Shown: positions 16,501 to 24,236, counted from the stretch's first letter. The stretch: DNA of 25,195 nucleotides from an uncultured Collinsella sp. (GCA_900541245.1 UQIS01000038.1:1-25195), one strand, 5' to 3'. Notes: a model not told the origin generated them from the sequence alone. Program-made: numbers and translations.

Positions 16501-16670
16501 GCCAACCTACTGGGCGCCGGGGCATTGAACTCCTGAACCTCGGGGTCAAAGCCGTGGTTGCGGAAGATCTGAGCGATATCCTCGGCAGCCAAGCGCTCTT
16601 CTTCGCTGCATGCCGGCGTAATGCCGGTGTTCTGCAGCAGGTGGTTAATATAGTTCTGGGTGTTCGCCAT
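13551..16670 (-). CDS. M28-like membrane protein with a long acidic insert and altered metal site
   Basis: The 1039-residue protein has an N-terminal M28-like half: two helices near 53-93, the first metal motif VVVVAHYDSPRAE (His138, Asp140), two more helices near 160-205 and GAVCNKSSVAAML. About 650 acidic, Ala/Pro/Glu-rich residues (about 240-895) then interrupt the fold. The C-terminal half resumes with HDIWFVATGASDCDGAG, INLESVGAG, a TDAYAAL element and DLPHNVNPTNI (His1018). In M28 enzymes the bridging Asp is normally followed by Asn, and a Glu-Glu pair supplies base and ligand. Here those positions read Cys222-Asn and Ser907-Asp908, and the later Asp appears as Glu934. It may be a non-catalytic scaffold or an altered peptidase. 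ATG 16670 was chosen because GTGGAG lies five bases before it. Confidence 0.85.
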   Translation of the reverse strand: MANTQNYINHLLQNTGITPACSEEERLAAEDIAQIFRNHGFDPEVQEFNAPAPSRLAFAVTGILAFAGALLMGIGGGIGLVGTLLAIVGAVLYVLERTGHPVVSRLGKTGVSQNVIAYHKASGPLASPRNRPVVVVAHYDSPRAELLAREPYASYRALIAKLLPVATVAPAAVAILRILPLPGALKVLLWIVAILASLVALANAANIISNRHILPYTSGAVCNKSSVAAMLGVMDNVAPFQGENEFPDDVPFDTYFGEQKRRAEEMARAAAEYAAAQQQNDYGNTIEYEEPTYAEDEFGQPIAPDAQTEPEQGEAFDEQIEGFEGASADETLIGAIVPENQNQAVQAEEFNDGVPAAEPAEEPAEPEPKLYRNAAGNIRFGSDAIRALGMLPESCTLDYEEGEEPTFEPEPAPVVTADDESAAVTAAVAEPEAVSAFDPAAGLDILAPAAPAQDVADEADDDYVEQPRRVSYESDTDFSAEIPAATPHADIASAFSSIGASASNFFKGALAKGKKFVDDFEEKRAAAREAAEQEAIAQQQAAEAARERAAQEFEQNEAVQSVPVDAAEATTSFEAQQHVDSTMSFDAAQFDSTITFEKQGTAIAEPLPASDEQDDVADDDEPIDAAEIQDAAEDEPVEANSDEEQYAAAEQDDSTEAEQEEVSAVSETPETDESRPYSTQIFTMPTPSGSGATVANVAPTQDETVDSLMAQISSQASPRPQMNVPDPASAPSPALSSSPLASVPDPSLPSMKQANVASRTSLFDLPDPSAQVNDPFATAQGPEPTSAPVAPPMPVASGAQPIETISAPAPAAPKSRKRGLGGLFGRKKKNEQDSMSDWLGVEDDYDAKKSGRGIGSWDNFEDDNDGWKGGATSSDGASSEDMLSAVASMDDDELLGHDIWFVATGASDCDGAGMKAFLASHRDKLRGVFFINLESVGAGRLSVVTVEGEQQLLKGDRRIMNLVSKVCKSFHVDCGALEMPYAKTDAYAALEASRRALTIAGVDGTRLACARTEDDLPHNVNPTNIATVSEVVTEVIRRS
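14865..14963 (-). repeat. Three tandem 11-residue repeats inside the M28-like insert
   Basis: Residues about 570-602 form three imperfect units, TTSFEAQQHVD, STMSFDAAQFD and STITFEKQGTA. All share a Thr-x-Ser/Thr-Phe-acidic core. They stand out in an otherwise irregular insert. The Thr-rich core could serve as a phosphorylation or FHA-docking site, which is speculation. Confidence 0.6.
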
Positions 16671-16868
16671 GTGCGCTCCACATCCATAAGCCGACAAATA
16701 GGCCCAATGCATGCACATTAGAACCGTATATAGTCGAAAGTATACCCCGAGCGAGCGCAAACGACCGAATTCGGGCCATCTTAACGCCCCGAGCGGACAA
16801 GGATATAGCCTAATCTCCATATCGGACTAAAATCATGGCAGCAAACCACCTTCTCATGCGAGGACTCT
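16671..16868. promoter_or_regulatory. Divergent promoter region of the M28-like unit and the WYL pair
   Basis: The 198-base gap must contain both promoters. On the minus strand a TATACT -10-like element lies at 16739-16744 without a good -35. On the plus strand TTAACG and TATAGC near 16780-16810 are 17 bases apart and could serve the WYL genes. GAGG precedes the WYL start by seven bases. No operator was identified. Confidence 0.4.
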
Positions 16869-17891
16869 ATGACGGCAAGCGACGCGACCGCGACAATTAA
16901 AAAGGGAAGTTCGGAGCCCGGTTTCGATAAAACGGCTCAGCGCATCCTCAATCTTTTCTTTGTGCTCAACAGCTCCCCCGAACCGTTGACGACCGAGCAG
17001 ATCGTCTTGGATTCCGACCTGGGATATGGCTCGGGCAATATCGACTCGGATAAGCGCAAGTTTCGGCGCGATCGTGACAAACTGCTCGAGCGTGGCATCT
17101 TAATCAAGGAGGTTCGCCCCGCCGGTGCGCAGGAGACCGAGGAAAGCTCGTGGACAATCGACCGCGAGCACACGTTTGCAGCAGGCGGCCTCATCACCGC
17201 AGACGACGCCGACATCCTACTCAACGCCATCGACCAGACGCTAGCGGCCGGCTCTTCCACCTTTGCCGCGCCGCTTGCCGATATTCGCTCCAAAATTGCC
17301 TACCTCACCGGCATGTCGGCGGTGGACGAAGCACCGATCCGCCGCTCTCCCACCGTCGATGCGGTATGGAGCGCCTTTGCCGAGCGATGCGCGCTGCGAT
17401 TTTTATATCAGAACGGACGCGGCGAGCAGAAAGAACGTACCGTCTGCGTCTACGGCATGTTCGAGCGCGAGGGCGTGGCGTACTTCTGCGGCCTCGACAA
17501 TGCCACCGACGACATCAGGACATTCCGCTGCGACCGTATCGTTCGCGCTTGGCGTCCTTCGAAGGCCTACGCCATCCCTGCAGACTTCAATCTCAACGAC
17601 TATCTGTTCTTTGAATTCGATTTTGCCGACCGACCGCCCGTTGCAGCCACGTTCTCGTTCGGTCCTCAGACGCAGATCGATATGATCAACGGCCTCACGC
17701 GCGGGCGAGGTGAGCTCGCACACACCGATGCGGGATGGACCTGGACCGTTGACGTGCGTGACCTTGAAGCCGCCGCCTCATTTTGCATGGCCCACGCCAT
17801 GGACGGCATGAGGCCCATGGCCCCCAAATCGCTCAAGCAGGCGTGGAACCACCTCATTGAAAGGACGGTGCACGAGCATGCCCGTGCGTAA
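16869..17891 (+). CDS. WYL-domain transcriptional regulator (PafB-like, first of a pair)
   Basis: The 340-residue protein has an N-terminal winged-helix segment (about 20-90, with TAQRILNLFFVLNSS and DSDKRKFRRDRDKLLERG). A middle helical part follows, then a WYL domain (about 165-240) with LRFLYQNGRGE and the ligand-loop signature RTFRCDRIVRAW, and a C-terminal extension. WYL regulators of actinobacteria sense nucleic acid or small ligands; the PafB/PafC pair activates a DNA-damage response. Assignment to that pair rests on the tandem layout and domain order only. Its last 14 bases overlap the next WYL gene. The DnaQ/DinG-type gene converging on the pair fits a DNA-repair context. Confidence 0.88.
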   Translation: MTASDATATIKKGSSEPGFDKTAQRILNLFFVLNSSPEPLTTEQIVLDSDLGYGSGNIDSDKRKFRRDRDKLLERGILIKEVRPAGAQETEESSWTIDREHTFAAGGLITADDADILLNAIDQTLAAGSSTFAAPLADIRSKIAYLTGMSAVDEAPIRRSPTVDAVWSAFAERCALRFLYQNGRGEQKERTVCVYGMFEREGVAYFCGLDNATDDIRTFRCDRIVRAWRPSKAYAIPADFNLNDYLFFEFDFADRPPVAATFSFGPQTQIDMINGLTRGRGELAHTDAGWTWTVDVRDLEAAASFCMAHAMDGMRPMAPKSLKQAWNHLIERTVHEHARA

Positions 17892-18795
17892 ACTCACCAG
17901 CGAGCAGAGACTCTCGCGCGCCATCGACATCATGGAGGCCCTCTACGCCGCCGGCGATGGCGGCATGACACGAACCGAGATTTGCAGCCGCTTTGACATC
18001 ACGGGAGCGTCGCTCGACGAGATTCTCGAGATCGTCTCGACGCTCGCGGACCGAGAATCGGGCGCGCGCATCATCTGCGAATGCCGCGGCGAGCGCGTGG
18101 CCCTCACTGGTGACGCCGGGCGCGTGCTACCGTTGCGCCTGAGTGCCGCCGAGGGCGCCGTGCTCAACCATGAACTTGAATCGTTGGGGATCGAGCCGCA
18201 GACGGCAGCTCGGATTCGACATGCCCTTCTGCCCGAAGAGCTCGGCTATAACCAGCGCGTCTTTGACACCGTCAACCACGGGTCGCACTGGCAGCAGCTG
18301 AGCTGCGCCATTCAGGACGGTGTTCGTTGCCGCATCTCGTATCGCTCGATGGACGATGCGCGGCCACGCGAGCGTCTGGTCGACCCCTTGCGCATTACGG
18401 CAAACGGCGACCAAACATACCTGATTGCCTGGGACATCGCGGTCGATGAGCAGCGCACCTATCGCATGGATAAAATCGAGGGACTCACCTTGACGGAAGA
18501 CTCCGTCGTGCCTCACACACCGGGCGTCGCATCCCTCCACGATTCCCTTGCCCGGACGCAGCGTAGCGCAAAGCTCTTGATGCCATTCGATATGGCGGAG
18601 CATCTGGACTGGGCCGGCATCACCCTAATCGAGCGCAGCGGGGCAGACATGGCAACGGTAACCGTGCATTACGGCTCCGAGCGTTGGCTACTGAGCCAGA
18701 TAATCGCAGCGGGCGGAGCCATCCGCATCTTGGATGACCCCGCCCTGTCAAAGCGTCTGTGCGATATGGCAAAAACCCTCGTCTGTCCGCTTTAG
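17878..18795 (+). CDS. WYL-domain transcriptional regulator (PafC-like, second of a pair)
   Basis: The 305-residue protein has an N-terminal helix-turn-helix (QRLSRAIDIMEALYAAG, then MTRTEICSRFDITGASLDE). A WYL domain follows (CRISYRSMDD, VDPLRI, TYLIAWDI and RTYRMDKIEGLTL), then a WCX-type extension ending in DMAKTLVCPL. The ATG overlaps the upstream WYL gene by 14 bases, so translation is probably coupled and the two products probably act as a heterodimer. A TTG seven codons earlier is another possible start. The TAG stop overlaps the TAA of the converging helicase gene within TTAG. Confidence 0.88.
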   Translation: MPVRKLTSEQRLSRAIDIMEALYAAGDGGMTRTEICSRFDITGASLDEILEIVSTLADRESGARIICECRGERVALTGDAGRVLPLRLSAAEGAVLNHELESLGIEPQTAARIRHALLPEELGYNQRVFDTVNHGSHWQQLSCAIQDGVRCRISYRSMDDARPRERLVDPLRITANGDQTYLIAWDIAVDEQRTYRMDKIEGLTLTEDSVVPHTPGVASLHDSLARTQRSAKLLMPFDMAEHLDWAGITLIERSGADMATVTVHYGSERWLLSQIIAAGGAIRILDDPALSKRLCDMAKTLVCPL

Positions 18796-21686
18796 CACCG
18801 CCGCTCGTGACGTGCGCGCCACAGTTGCAGATAGTGACCGATCTGCGCCGATTCGATGCGCTGGTAGGAGCTCGTGGGCAGCGACGTTAAGAACTTCTTT
18901 CCGTAGCCCTTCGTCACCAGGCGCGGGTCGGCCAGAATCAGCACGCCGCAATCGGTAGACGAGCGGATAAGGCGGCCGGCCGCCTGCTTGACCTCGAGCA
19001 CCGCCTCGGGCAGCGAATAGCGCGCCCAAGCGCGGTCTTCGCGCAGGTTGCGCTCGCACGAGAGCGGGTCCGTGGGGCTCGAGAACGGCAGCTTGGGAAT
19101 GATGACGCAACGCAGCGTCTCGCCGCTGGCGTCAAACCCCTCCCAGAAGGCCTTAAGCGCAAAAAGCGACGAGGTCGGCTCATTGATAAACCGGTCGCGC
19201 AGGCGACGAGGAGATGAGTTGCGCTGCTGGCAGTTGAGTTCCAGACCCGCACGGGCCATCTTGGGCTCAACGCGGGTGTACAGGTCTTCCATGTCGCGCC
19301 GATTGGTGAACAGCGTGAGCACCGATCCGCCCATGGCAAGATGGGCGTCGACCAGCACGCGCTCGAGCGCCGTAAGATAGCTCTCGCGATCGCGCGGATC
19401 GGGGATATCGCCCGCAACGACTACAGCCATGTTCGAATCGAAGTCGTAGCTCGAGTCCAAGTGCAGCGATGAAGATGTTGAAGCACCGATGCGATCGAGG
19501 CCGACCGCGTGGTTAAAGTGTTCAAAGCTTTTGGACACCGTCATGGTCGCCGAGGCAAAGATAGCCGTGTGAACCTCGGGCAGCCACTCGGTTGCCAAGG
19601 CCTCGCCAATGTCGATGCGCTCTGCGGTCATTGACTCTCCGCCGGCACGCAACCTGCGATTGACCTGCAGCGAATACACATAGTGTTCATCGGTGCCGTC
19701 GATGATGAGTTTGAGGTTCTCGGCCAGCTCGTGCAGGCGGCGCGAGATATCGCCCAAGTCGACAACAACCTCGGGCTTGTCGGCGGCGACGGCTTGCACC
19801 AGCGCGTCGACGCACTTGTCAGCTTGTTCCAATGCATCGATGGCAGCGTAGGCCGACTGTAAGAAATCATGCCAGTCGTCAGATTCGCGCAGCTCGGGGC
19901 CAATCCATAGATTGGCATTGTCATAACCCCCACGGGCACGGCGGCCGAGCTCGCGAACGCCATCGAACACGTCGGCGATTGCCATGCTCGCGCGCGCAAC
20001 CGTCGACGTCGCCTTGGCAGTAAGGCCCAGATAGAGCGTAGAGCCCTCAGAGGTTGCCAAATCACGGGAGACCTGGCTTAGCGCACCGGTGCTCGAGCCA
20101 CCCAGGCGCTCAAACAGAACGCGTGATTCGTCCGCCGACACCACGCGCGCCCACTGACGGCGCGCCTCGCGCTCGATAGAATGAGCCTCGTCGATTACCC
20201 AATGACGAATCGGAGGCAAAATCCTGCCCTCGGCCGCAACATTGCGGAACAGCAGGGAATGGTTGGTAACCACCACGTCGGCATGCGCCGCACGACGGCG
20301 AGCGCCGTGGACCAAGCATTTTTCAGGGAAAAACGGGCAGAGGCGACGAGCGCACTCGCGCGAGGCCGTCGTAAAGTCGGGGCGGTTGACGCTGCGCCAC
20401 CGAATGCCGAGCGAGTCGAGGTCGCCATCGGCTGATTGGCAGACGTACGCCATAATGACCGCGACCGCCGTGAGCGTGTCCGCCGGATCGCGCTTGGTGG
20501 CAATCTCGACCTGGCCGCGGCTCATGCGCTCAAGCTTGCGCAGGCACGGATAGTGGTCATAGCCCTTGAGAGCGCAAAATGACAGACCACCGTCCAGTTG
20601 CTCGGCAAGTTTTGGCAGCTCATGGTACATGAGCTGGTCGGCAAGATTGTTCGATTTGGTCGCAATACCAACCGTGATGTTGTTACGGCGTGCTGCCTCG
20701 GCAAAAGGCACCAGATAGGCCATCGATTTGCCGACGCCCGTGCCCGCCTCAATTACACGATGAGTGCCCGTGACCAGCGCATCGCGGACCTCGAGCGCCA
20801 TCGCGACCTGCTCATCACGCGGCTCGTAGGTGGGATACATGCGATTGACCAGGCCACCTGGCGCATAGTCTGCCTCAATCTCCTCACGACTCGGCATCTT
20901 GAGTACCGGCAGTTCGTCGGCGTCCACCCGATCGTCGGCGCGATCGGCCTTGAGAACGTCAGCACGGGCGGCGCTGAGAGAGAAGATAGAACCAGGGTTC
21001 TGCCCCGCCAAGAATGAGAAGATTGGACGATAGGACCAAGGCACGTCCGGATGCATGTCGGCTAGGCGCGCCATGAGGCCCTGGGGCAAGTCGGTGAGTG
21101 CCACGAGCAACACGCGCCATACGCCACACAGGGCGTCGACGTCGGCATTGGCACGGTGTGATACCGAGTCACAGCCAAACAGATCGGCCATAAAAGACAG
21201 CTTGTGCGAGGCCAGGCGCGGAAGCGCGATGCGCGACAGCGCCAGCGAATCGATCCAAATATCGCTCACGTTGACGCCGCCTTTGACCGACTCGATAAAC
21301 GAGCGGTCGAACGTGGCGTTATGTGCGATTACCGGGCAACCACCGACAAAATCGGCGAGAGCGGCTACGGCCTCAACGGCCGACGGGGCATCTGCCACAT
21401 CGGCATTTGTAATGCTCGTGAGCTCGGTAATCTCGGCGGGAATCAGCTGCTTGGGATGCACGAAGGTATCGAAGCGGTCGACGATCTCGCGGCCCGAAAG
21501 ACGGGCCGCCGAGATCTCGATCAGCTCGTTGTCCTGCACCGAAAGACCTGTGGTCTCGGTATCGAGGACAATTACATCTTCCTCGATAAGGCCGAAGGAC
21601 TGCGTTTTGGCGCGTTCGGCAAGCGTGGCATAGGAGTCGATGACAAACTGCGGCGTTCCTGACGAAACCGCGTCCTCGATTAGCAT
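18792..21686 (-). CDS. DnaQ-like exonuclease/DinG-family helicase fusion
   Basis: The 964-residue protein joins a DEDD 3'-5' exonuclease (about 35-200) to an XPD/DinG superfamily 2 helicase. Exonuclease motifs are DTETTG (Asp42, Glu44), HNATFD (122-127) and HRANADVDA (177-185). Helicase motifs include Walker A EAGTGVGKS (313-321) and VIDEAHS (497-503). Four cysteines, Cys381, Cys445, Cys450 and Cys457, are spaced like the Fe-S cluster ligands of DinG and XPD. It probably unwinds and trims damaged or R-loop DNA. The start overlaps the ddl stop by seven bases, so it is read from the ddl transcript. The 3' end overlaps the converging WYL gene by four bases. Confidence 0.93.
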   Translation of the reverse strand: MLIEDAVSSGTPQFVIDSYATLAERAKTQSFGLIEEDVIVLDTETTGLSVQDNELIEISAARLSGREIVDRFDTFVHPKQLIPAEITELTSITNADVADAPSAVEAVAALADFVGGCPVIAHNATFDRSFIESVKGGVNVSDIWIDSLALSRIALPRLASHKLSFMADLFGCDSVSHRANADVDALCGVWRVLLVALTDLPQGLMARLADMHPDVPWSYRPIFSFLAGQNPGSIFSLSAARADVLKADRADDRVDADELPVLKMPSREEIEADYAPGGLVNRMYPTYEPRDEQVAMALEVRDALVTGTHRVIEAGTGVGKSMAYLVPFAEAARRNNITVGIATKSNNLADQLMYHELPKLAEQLDGGLSFCALKGYDHYPCLRKLERMSRGQVEIATKRDPADTLTAVAVIMAYVCQSADGDLDSLGIRWRSVNRPDFTTASRECARRLCPFFPEKCLVHGARRRAAHADVVVTNHSLLFRNVAAEGRILPPIRHWVIDEAHSIEREARRQWARVVSADESRVLFERLGGSSTGALSQVSRDLATSEGSTLYLGLTAKATSTVARASMAIADVFDGVRELGRRARGGYDNANLWIGPELRESDDWHDFLQSAYAAIDALEQADKCVDALVQAVAADKPEVVVDLGDISRRLHELAENLKLIIDGTDEHYVYSLQVNRRLRAGGESMTAERIDIGEALATEWLPEVHTAIFASATMTVSKSFEHFNHAVGLDRIGASTSSSLHLDSSYDFDSNMAVVVAGDIPDPRDRESYLTALERVLVDAHLAMGGSVLTLFTNRRDMEDLYTRVEPKMARAGLELNCQQRNSSPRRLRDRFINEPTSSLFALKAFWEGFDASGETLRCVIIPKLPFSSPTDPLSCERNLREDRAWARYSLPEAVLEVKQAAGRLIRSSTDCGVLILADPRLVTKGYGKKFLTSLPTSSYQRIESAQIGHYLQLWRARHERRC

Positions 21687-22645
21687 GCAATGCCCGCTCG
21701 ACGAAGGCCCATACGGATCAGGCTGTCACAGACCTGCGGGAACGTCATGTCGTCGGTGTGGCGGATCTCATCCGGATACAGCGACGTATCGGTCATGCCG
21801 GGAATGGTATTGGTCTCGAGGATGACGGGGCCGTCCTCACTCACAATAAAGTCACTGCGCGAGATACCCAGGCAACCGAGGGCCTTGTGAGCAGCGCAGG
21901 CAAGCTCCTGAGCGCGAGTGTAATTCTCGGGTGAAATCTGCGCCGGAATGCGATGGATGTCCGTAGGGTCGACATACTTCACGTCCAGATCGTAGAACTC
22001 GCAGTCCTTGGGCTTACGAATCTCGACAATCGGCAGAGCGCGCACGTCGTCCTCGCCGTACACGCCGACGGTGATCTCGGTACCCTCGATGCACTTCTCG
22101 ACCAGCACTTTGTCGCCGTACTCAAACGCCTTGGCGATTGCCGCGGGCAGCTCGGAGGGCTCATGGACCAGGGAAATGCCATAGCTGGAACCGTTGACGG
22201 CCGGCTTCACAAAGCAGCGCTCGCCACAAACCTCGACGATATGATCGATATCGACTTCATCGCCCACCTCGAGCGCAAGGCCGGGGGCAATGGGAATGCC
22301 CGCCTTGGCGTACAGGAGCTTAGAGACCTCTTTGTCGGCACCGCAGGCGCTAGCAAGCACGCCCGAGGCCGTGTAGGGGATACCCAGGGTCTCCATGGCG
22401 CCCTGCATGGCGCCATCCTCGCCGCCGGCACCGTGCATGGCGATAAACGCCACGTCAAAGCCGCCGGTCGCCATGGTTACCATAAAATCATCGGCAGCCG
22501 TGTCGAGCAGCTCCACCGAAGTGTAGCCGGCCTCCTTCAAGGCAACCACGACGTTCTTTCCCGAATTGAGCGAGATCTCGCGCTCAGCGGAATGACCGCC
22601 CGCCAAGACCGCTACGTGCATGTTCTCTAGGCTTTTACCCGGCAT
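21680..22645 (-). CDS. ddl: D-alanine--D-alanine ligase
   Basis: This ATP-grasp enzyme joins two D-alanines for the peptidoglycan stem peptide, in the cytosol. The 321-residue protein shows AGGHSAEREISLNSG, HGAGGEDGAMQG, GIPYTASGVLASACGADK, VNGSSYGIS, a substrate loop with VKYVDPTD (a Tyr-type loop, as in D-Ala-D-Ala rather than D-Ala-D-lactate ligases) and VILETNTIPGMTDTSL. A strong GAGGAGGAG lies seven bases before the ATG. It leads a two-gene unit with the exonuclease-helicase gene and diverges from rlmN. Its pairing with a DNA-repair enzyme looks like shared transcription rather than shared function. Confidence 0.96.
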   Translation of the reverse strand: MPGKSLENMHVAVLAGGHSAEREISLNSGKNVVVALKEAGYTSVELLDTAADDFMVTMATGGFDVAFIAMHGAGGEDGAMQGAMETLGIPYTASGVLASACGADKEVSKLLYAKAGIPIAPGLALEVGDEVDIDHIVEVCGERCFVKPAVNGSSYGISLVHEPSELPAAIAKAFEYGDKVLVEKCIEGTEITVGVYGEDDVRALPIVEIRKPKDCEFYDLDVKYVDPTDIHRIPAQISPENYTRAQELACAAHKALGCLGISRSDFIVSEDGPVILETNTIPGMTDTSLYPDEIRHTDDMTFPQVCDSLIRMGLRRAGIAC

Positions 22646-22685
22646 GGGCAGACTCCTCCTCTATAATTTCTGCAGCTGATACCAT

Positions 22686-22715
22686 ATTGTAGCGATACCC
22701 TCTACGTTTCCCCAA
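22686..22715 (-). promoter_or_regulatory. Putative promoter of ddl
   Basis: On the minus strand a TACAAT -10-like element (22686-22691) lies 18 bases from a weak TTGGGG -35-like element (22710-22715), within the 85-base gap that separates ddl from rlmN. The rlmN promoter must overlap the same gap. Confidence 0.35.
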
Positions 22716-22730
22716 AATCGAAAGGCTTCC

Positions 22731-23783
22731 ATGAATCCCAGGACTAAATCTCAGGACATTCGCGACTTGAGCCAAAACGATATTCGCGAGCTCGTGGCCG
22801 AGCTTGGCCAGCCCGCCTTCCGCGCGAAGCAGCTCATCGAATGGGTCTTTGAGAAGAACGTTTGTTCGTTTGACGATATGACCAACCTTCCCAAGGCTTT
22901 CCGCGAGCAGCTTAAAGAGGCTTTTGCCTTTGACACGCCGACTGAACTCACCAAGCAGGTTTCCAAAGATGGCTCTCGCAAGTATCTGCTCGAGTACCAC
23001 GACGGCGTTTCCGTCGAGATCGTCGGCATGCCCCGTCGTAACAAGCTTTCCGTCTGCGTTTCCACCCAGGCAGGCTGTGGCATGGGCTGTGCCTTTTGCG
23101 CTACCGGTCTCAACGGCCTCAAGCGCTCTCTGACCGCTCAAGAGATCGTCGACCAGGTACTTCATGTATCCAACGACTTTGGCGAGCGCGCCACGAGCGT
23201 TGTCTTCATGGGCCAGGGCGAGCCGTTTGCCAACTACGACGAGGTTCTCAAGGCGCTGCGAATCCTCAACGACCCCGATGGCATCGGTATCGGCGCTCGT
23301 CACCTCACCGTCTCTACCAGCGGCGTTATTCCCGGTATTCGCAAATTTGCCGACATCCCCGAGCAGTTCACGCTTGCCGTTTCCCTGCATTCCGCCATCC
23401 AGTCGACGCGCAATAAGCTCATGCCCGGTGTTAAGAAGTACACGCTGCTTCGCCTTCACGAAGCGCTTCAGCTCTACACCGAGAAGACCGGCCGCCGCCC
23501 GACCTATGAGTATGCCATGATCGAAGGCGTCAACGATACGAATCCCGAAATGCAGGCGCTCTGCGACTTCTGCGAGGGAACGCTGTGCCACGTTAACCTC
23601 ATTCAGCTTAACGACATCGAGGGTAGCCCGCTCAAGCCGTCGCCGATTCATAAGGTTGAGGATCTTCAGCGTCGTCTTGAGTCCCGTGGCATCGAGACCA
23701 CGATTCGTAACTCCCGTGGTAACGATATTGACGCCGCTTGCGGACAGCTGAAGCAGCGCTTCAAAGTTCAGAAGAACGCATAG
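22731..23783 (+). CDS. rlmN: Dual-specificity 23S rRNA/tRNA adenine C2 methyltransferase
   Basis: This radical SAM enzyme methylates C2 of A2503 in 23S rRNA and A37 of some tRNAs, tuning translational accuracy. The 350-residue protein has the family-typical CxxxCxxC Fe-S motif GCGMGCAFCATG (Cys116, Cys120, Cys123) and an upstream LSVCVSTQ. VFMGQGEP and VSTSGVIPGI lie in the barrel, and the C-terminal methyl-carrying cysteine is probably Cys337 in DAACGQL. All expected catalytic residues are visible. AAAGG lies five bases before the ATG. A strong terminator follows the stop. Confidence 0.96.
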   Translation: MNPRTKSQDIRDLSQNDIRELVAELGQPAFRAKQLIEWVFEKNVCSFDDMTNLPKAFREQLKEAFAFDTPTELTKQVSKDGSRKYLLEYHDGVSVEIVGMPRRNKLSVCVSTQAGCGMGCAFCATGLNGLKRSLTAQEIVDQVLHVSNDFGERATSVVFMGQGEPFANYDEVLKALRILNDPDGIGIGARHLTVSTSGVIPGIRKFADIPEQFTLAVSLHSAIQSTRNKLMPGVKKYTLLRLHEALQLYTEKTGRRPTYEYAMIEGVNDTNPEMQALCDFCEGTLCHVNLIQLNDIEGSPLKPSPIHKVEDLQRRLESRGIETTIRNSRGNDIDAACGQLKQRFKVQKNA

Positions 23784-23801
23784 GGGAGTCGCATCCCAAA
23801 A

Positions 23802-23817
23802 CGTTTCATGTGAAACA
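23802..23817. promoter_or_regulatory. parS-like ParB binding site
   Basis: CGTTTCATGTGAAACA differs from the widely conserved chromosomal parS palindrome TGTTTCACGTGAAACA at two positions, the first base and the C of the central CG. It lies 18 bases after rlmN and about 410 bases from the end of parB, where such sites are typical. ParB would nucleate here for chromosome segregation. Confidence 0.75.
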
Positions 23818-23822
23818 TCGAA

Positions 23823-23863
23823 CGACCCCGGTTACAGAATATGCAACCGGGGTCGTTTCATTT
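23823..23863 (+). terminator. Intrinsic terminator of rlmN
   Basis: A perfect 11-base stem CGACCCCGGTT/AACCGGGGTCG is followed by TTTCATTT. The parS-like site lies between it and the rlmN stop. Confidence 0.82.
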
Positions 23864-23917
23864 ATTGACCTTAATTTTGAATCAGCTGCTACCTGTCCCA
23901 CTTTTACGGCCAAAATA

Positions 23918-23953
23918 AGGGGTCCTTGTCTCATGAATCAGACAAGGACCCCT
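23918..23953 (-). terminator. Intrinsic terminator of the parB unit
   Basis: A perfect 14-base stem AGGGGTCCTTGTCT/AGACAAGGACCCCT with an eight-base loop is followed on the minus strand by TTATTTTGG. It lies 29 bases after the small membrane protein stop. Confidence 0.82.
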
Positions 23954-23981
23954 CAAAATATGCTGAGTAATTGTTAGGTAC

Positions 23982-24236
23982 CTAATAGCCTACATTTTCC
24001 CATTGGTTGCTGACCCAACCTTGATTAATCTTGGGATTCTTCGTTACCTGAGCAGTACGCATGGCAACATCTTCTGTCATAACATCCATTTTCTTTTTGG
24101 AAGTATCGACGATATCTTGCGCGCTACGAAGCAAACGACCTCGAAGTTCATCGTCTGTAGCGATCCTATAGCCAGCAAAGGCACCAGCCGCGACAGTCGT
24201 CACCAATGCAATCGCTGTTAAAATCTTATTCCTCAT
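23982..24236 (-). CDS. Small YtxH-like membrane protein coupled to parB
   Basis: The 84-residue protein has one N-terminal hydrophobic segment (KILTAIALVTTVAAGAFAGY, about 4-23) followed by a charged, helix-prone part (DDELRGRLLRSAQDIVDTSKKK) and a polar tail ending in NQWENVGY. This fits YtxH-type membrane-anchored helical proteins, but I cannot confirm the family. The ATG lies inside the end of parB (11-base overlap) with AAGGAGG seven bases upstream, so translation is coupled to parB. A shared terminator follows. It is AT-richer than the genes to the left. Its role is unknown; a link to chromosome segregation is suggested only by position. Confidence 0.75.
   Translation of the reverse strand: MRNKILTAIALVTTVAAGAFAGYRIATDDELRGRLLRSAQDIVDTSKKKMDVMTEDVAMRTAQVTKNPKINQGWVSNQWENVGY

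Noticed and set aside
13506..16721. 1071-codon plus-strand open frame opposite the M28-like gene
   Set aside because: Its product is Arg/Gly/Leu-rich with no domain. The minus strand has M28 motifs, a ribosome binding site and a terminator. Long antisense frames are common in high-GC genes.
22635..23651. 338-codon minus-strand frame opposite rlmN
   Set aside because: rlmN carries the radical SAM motif on the plus strand; the antisense product has no features.
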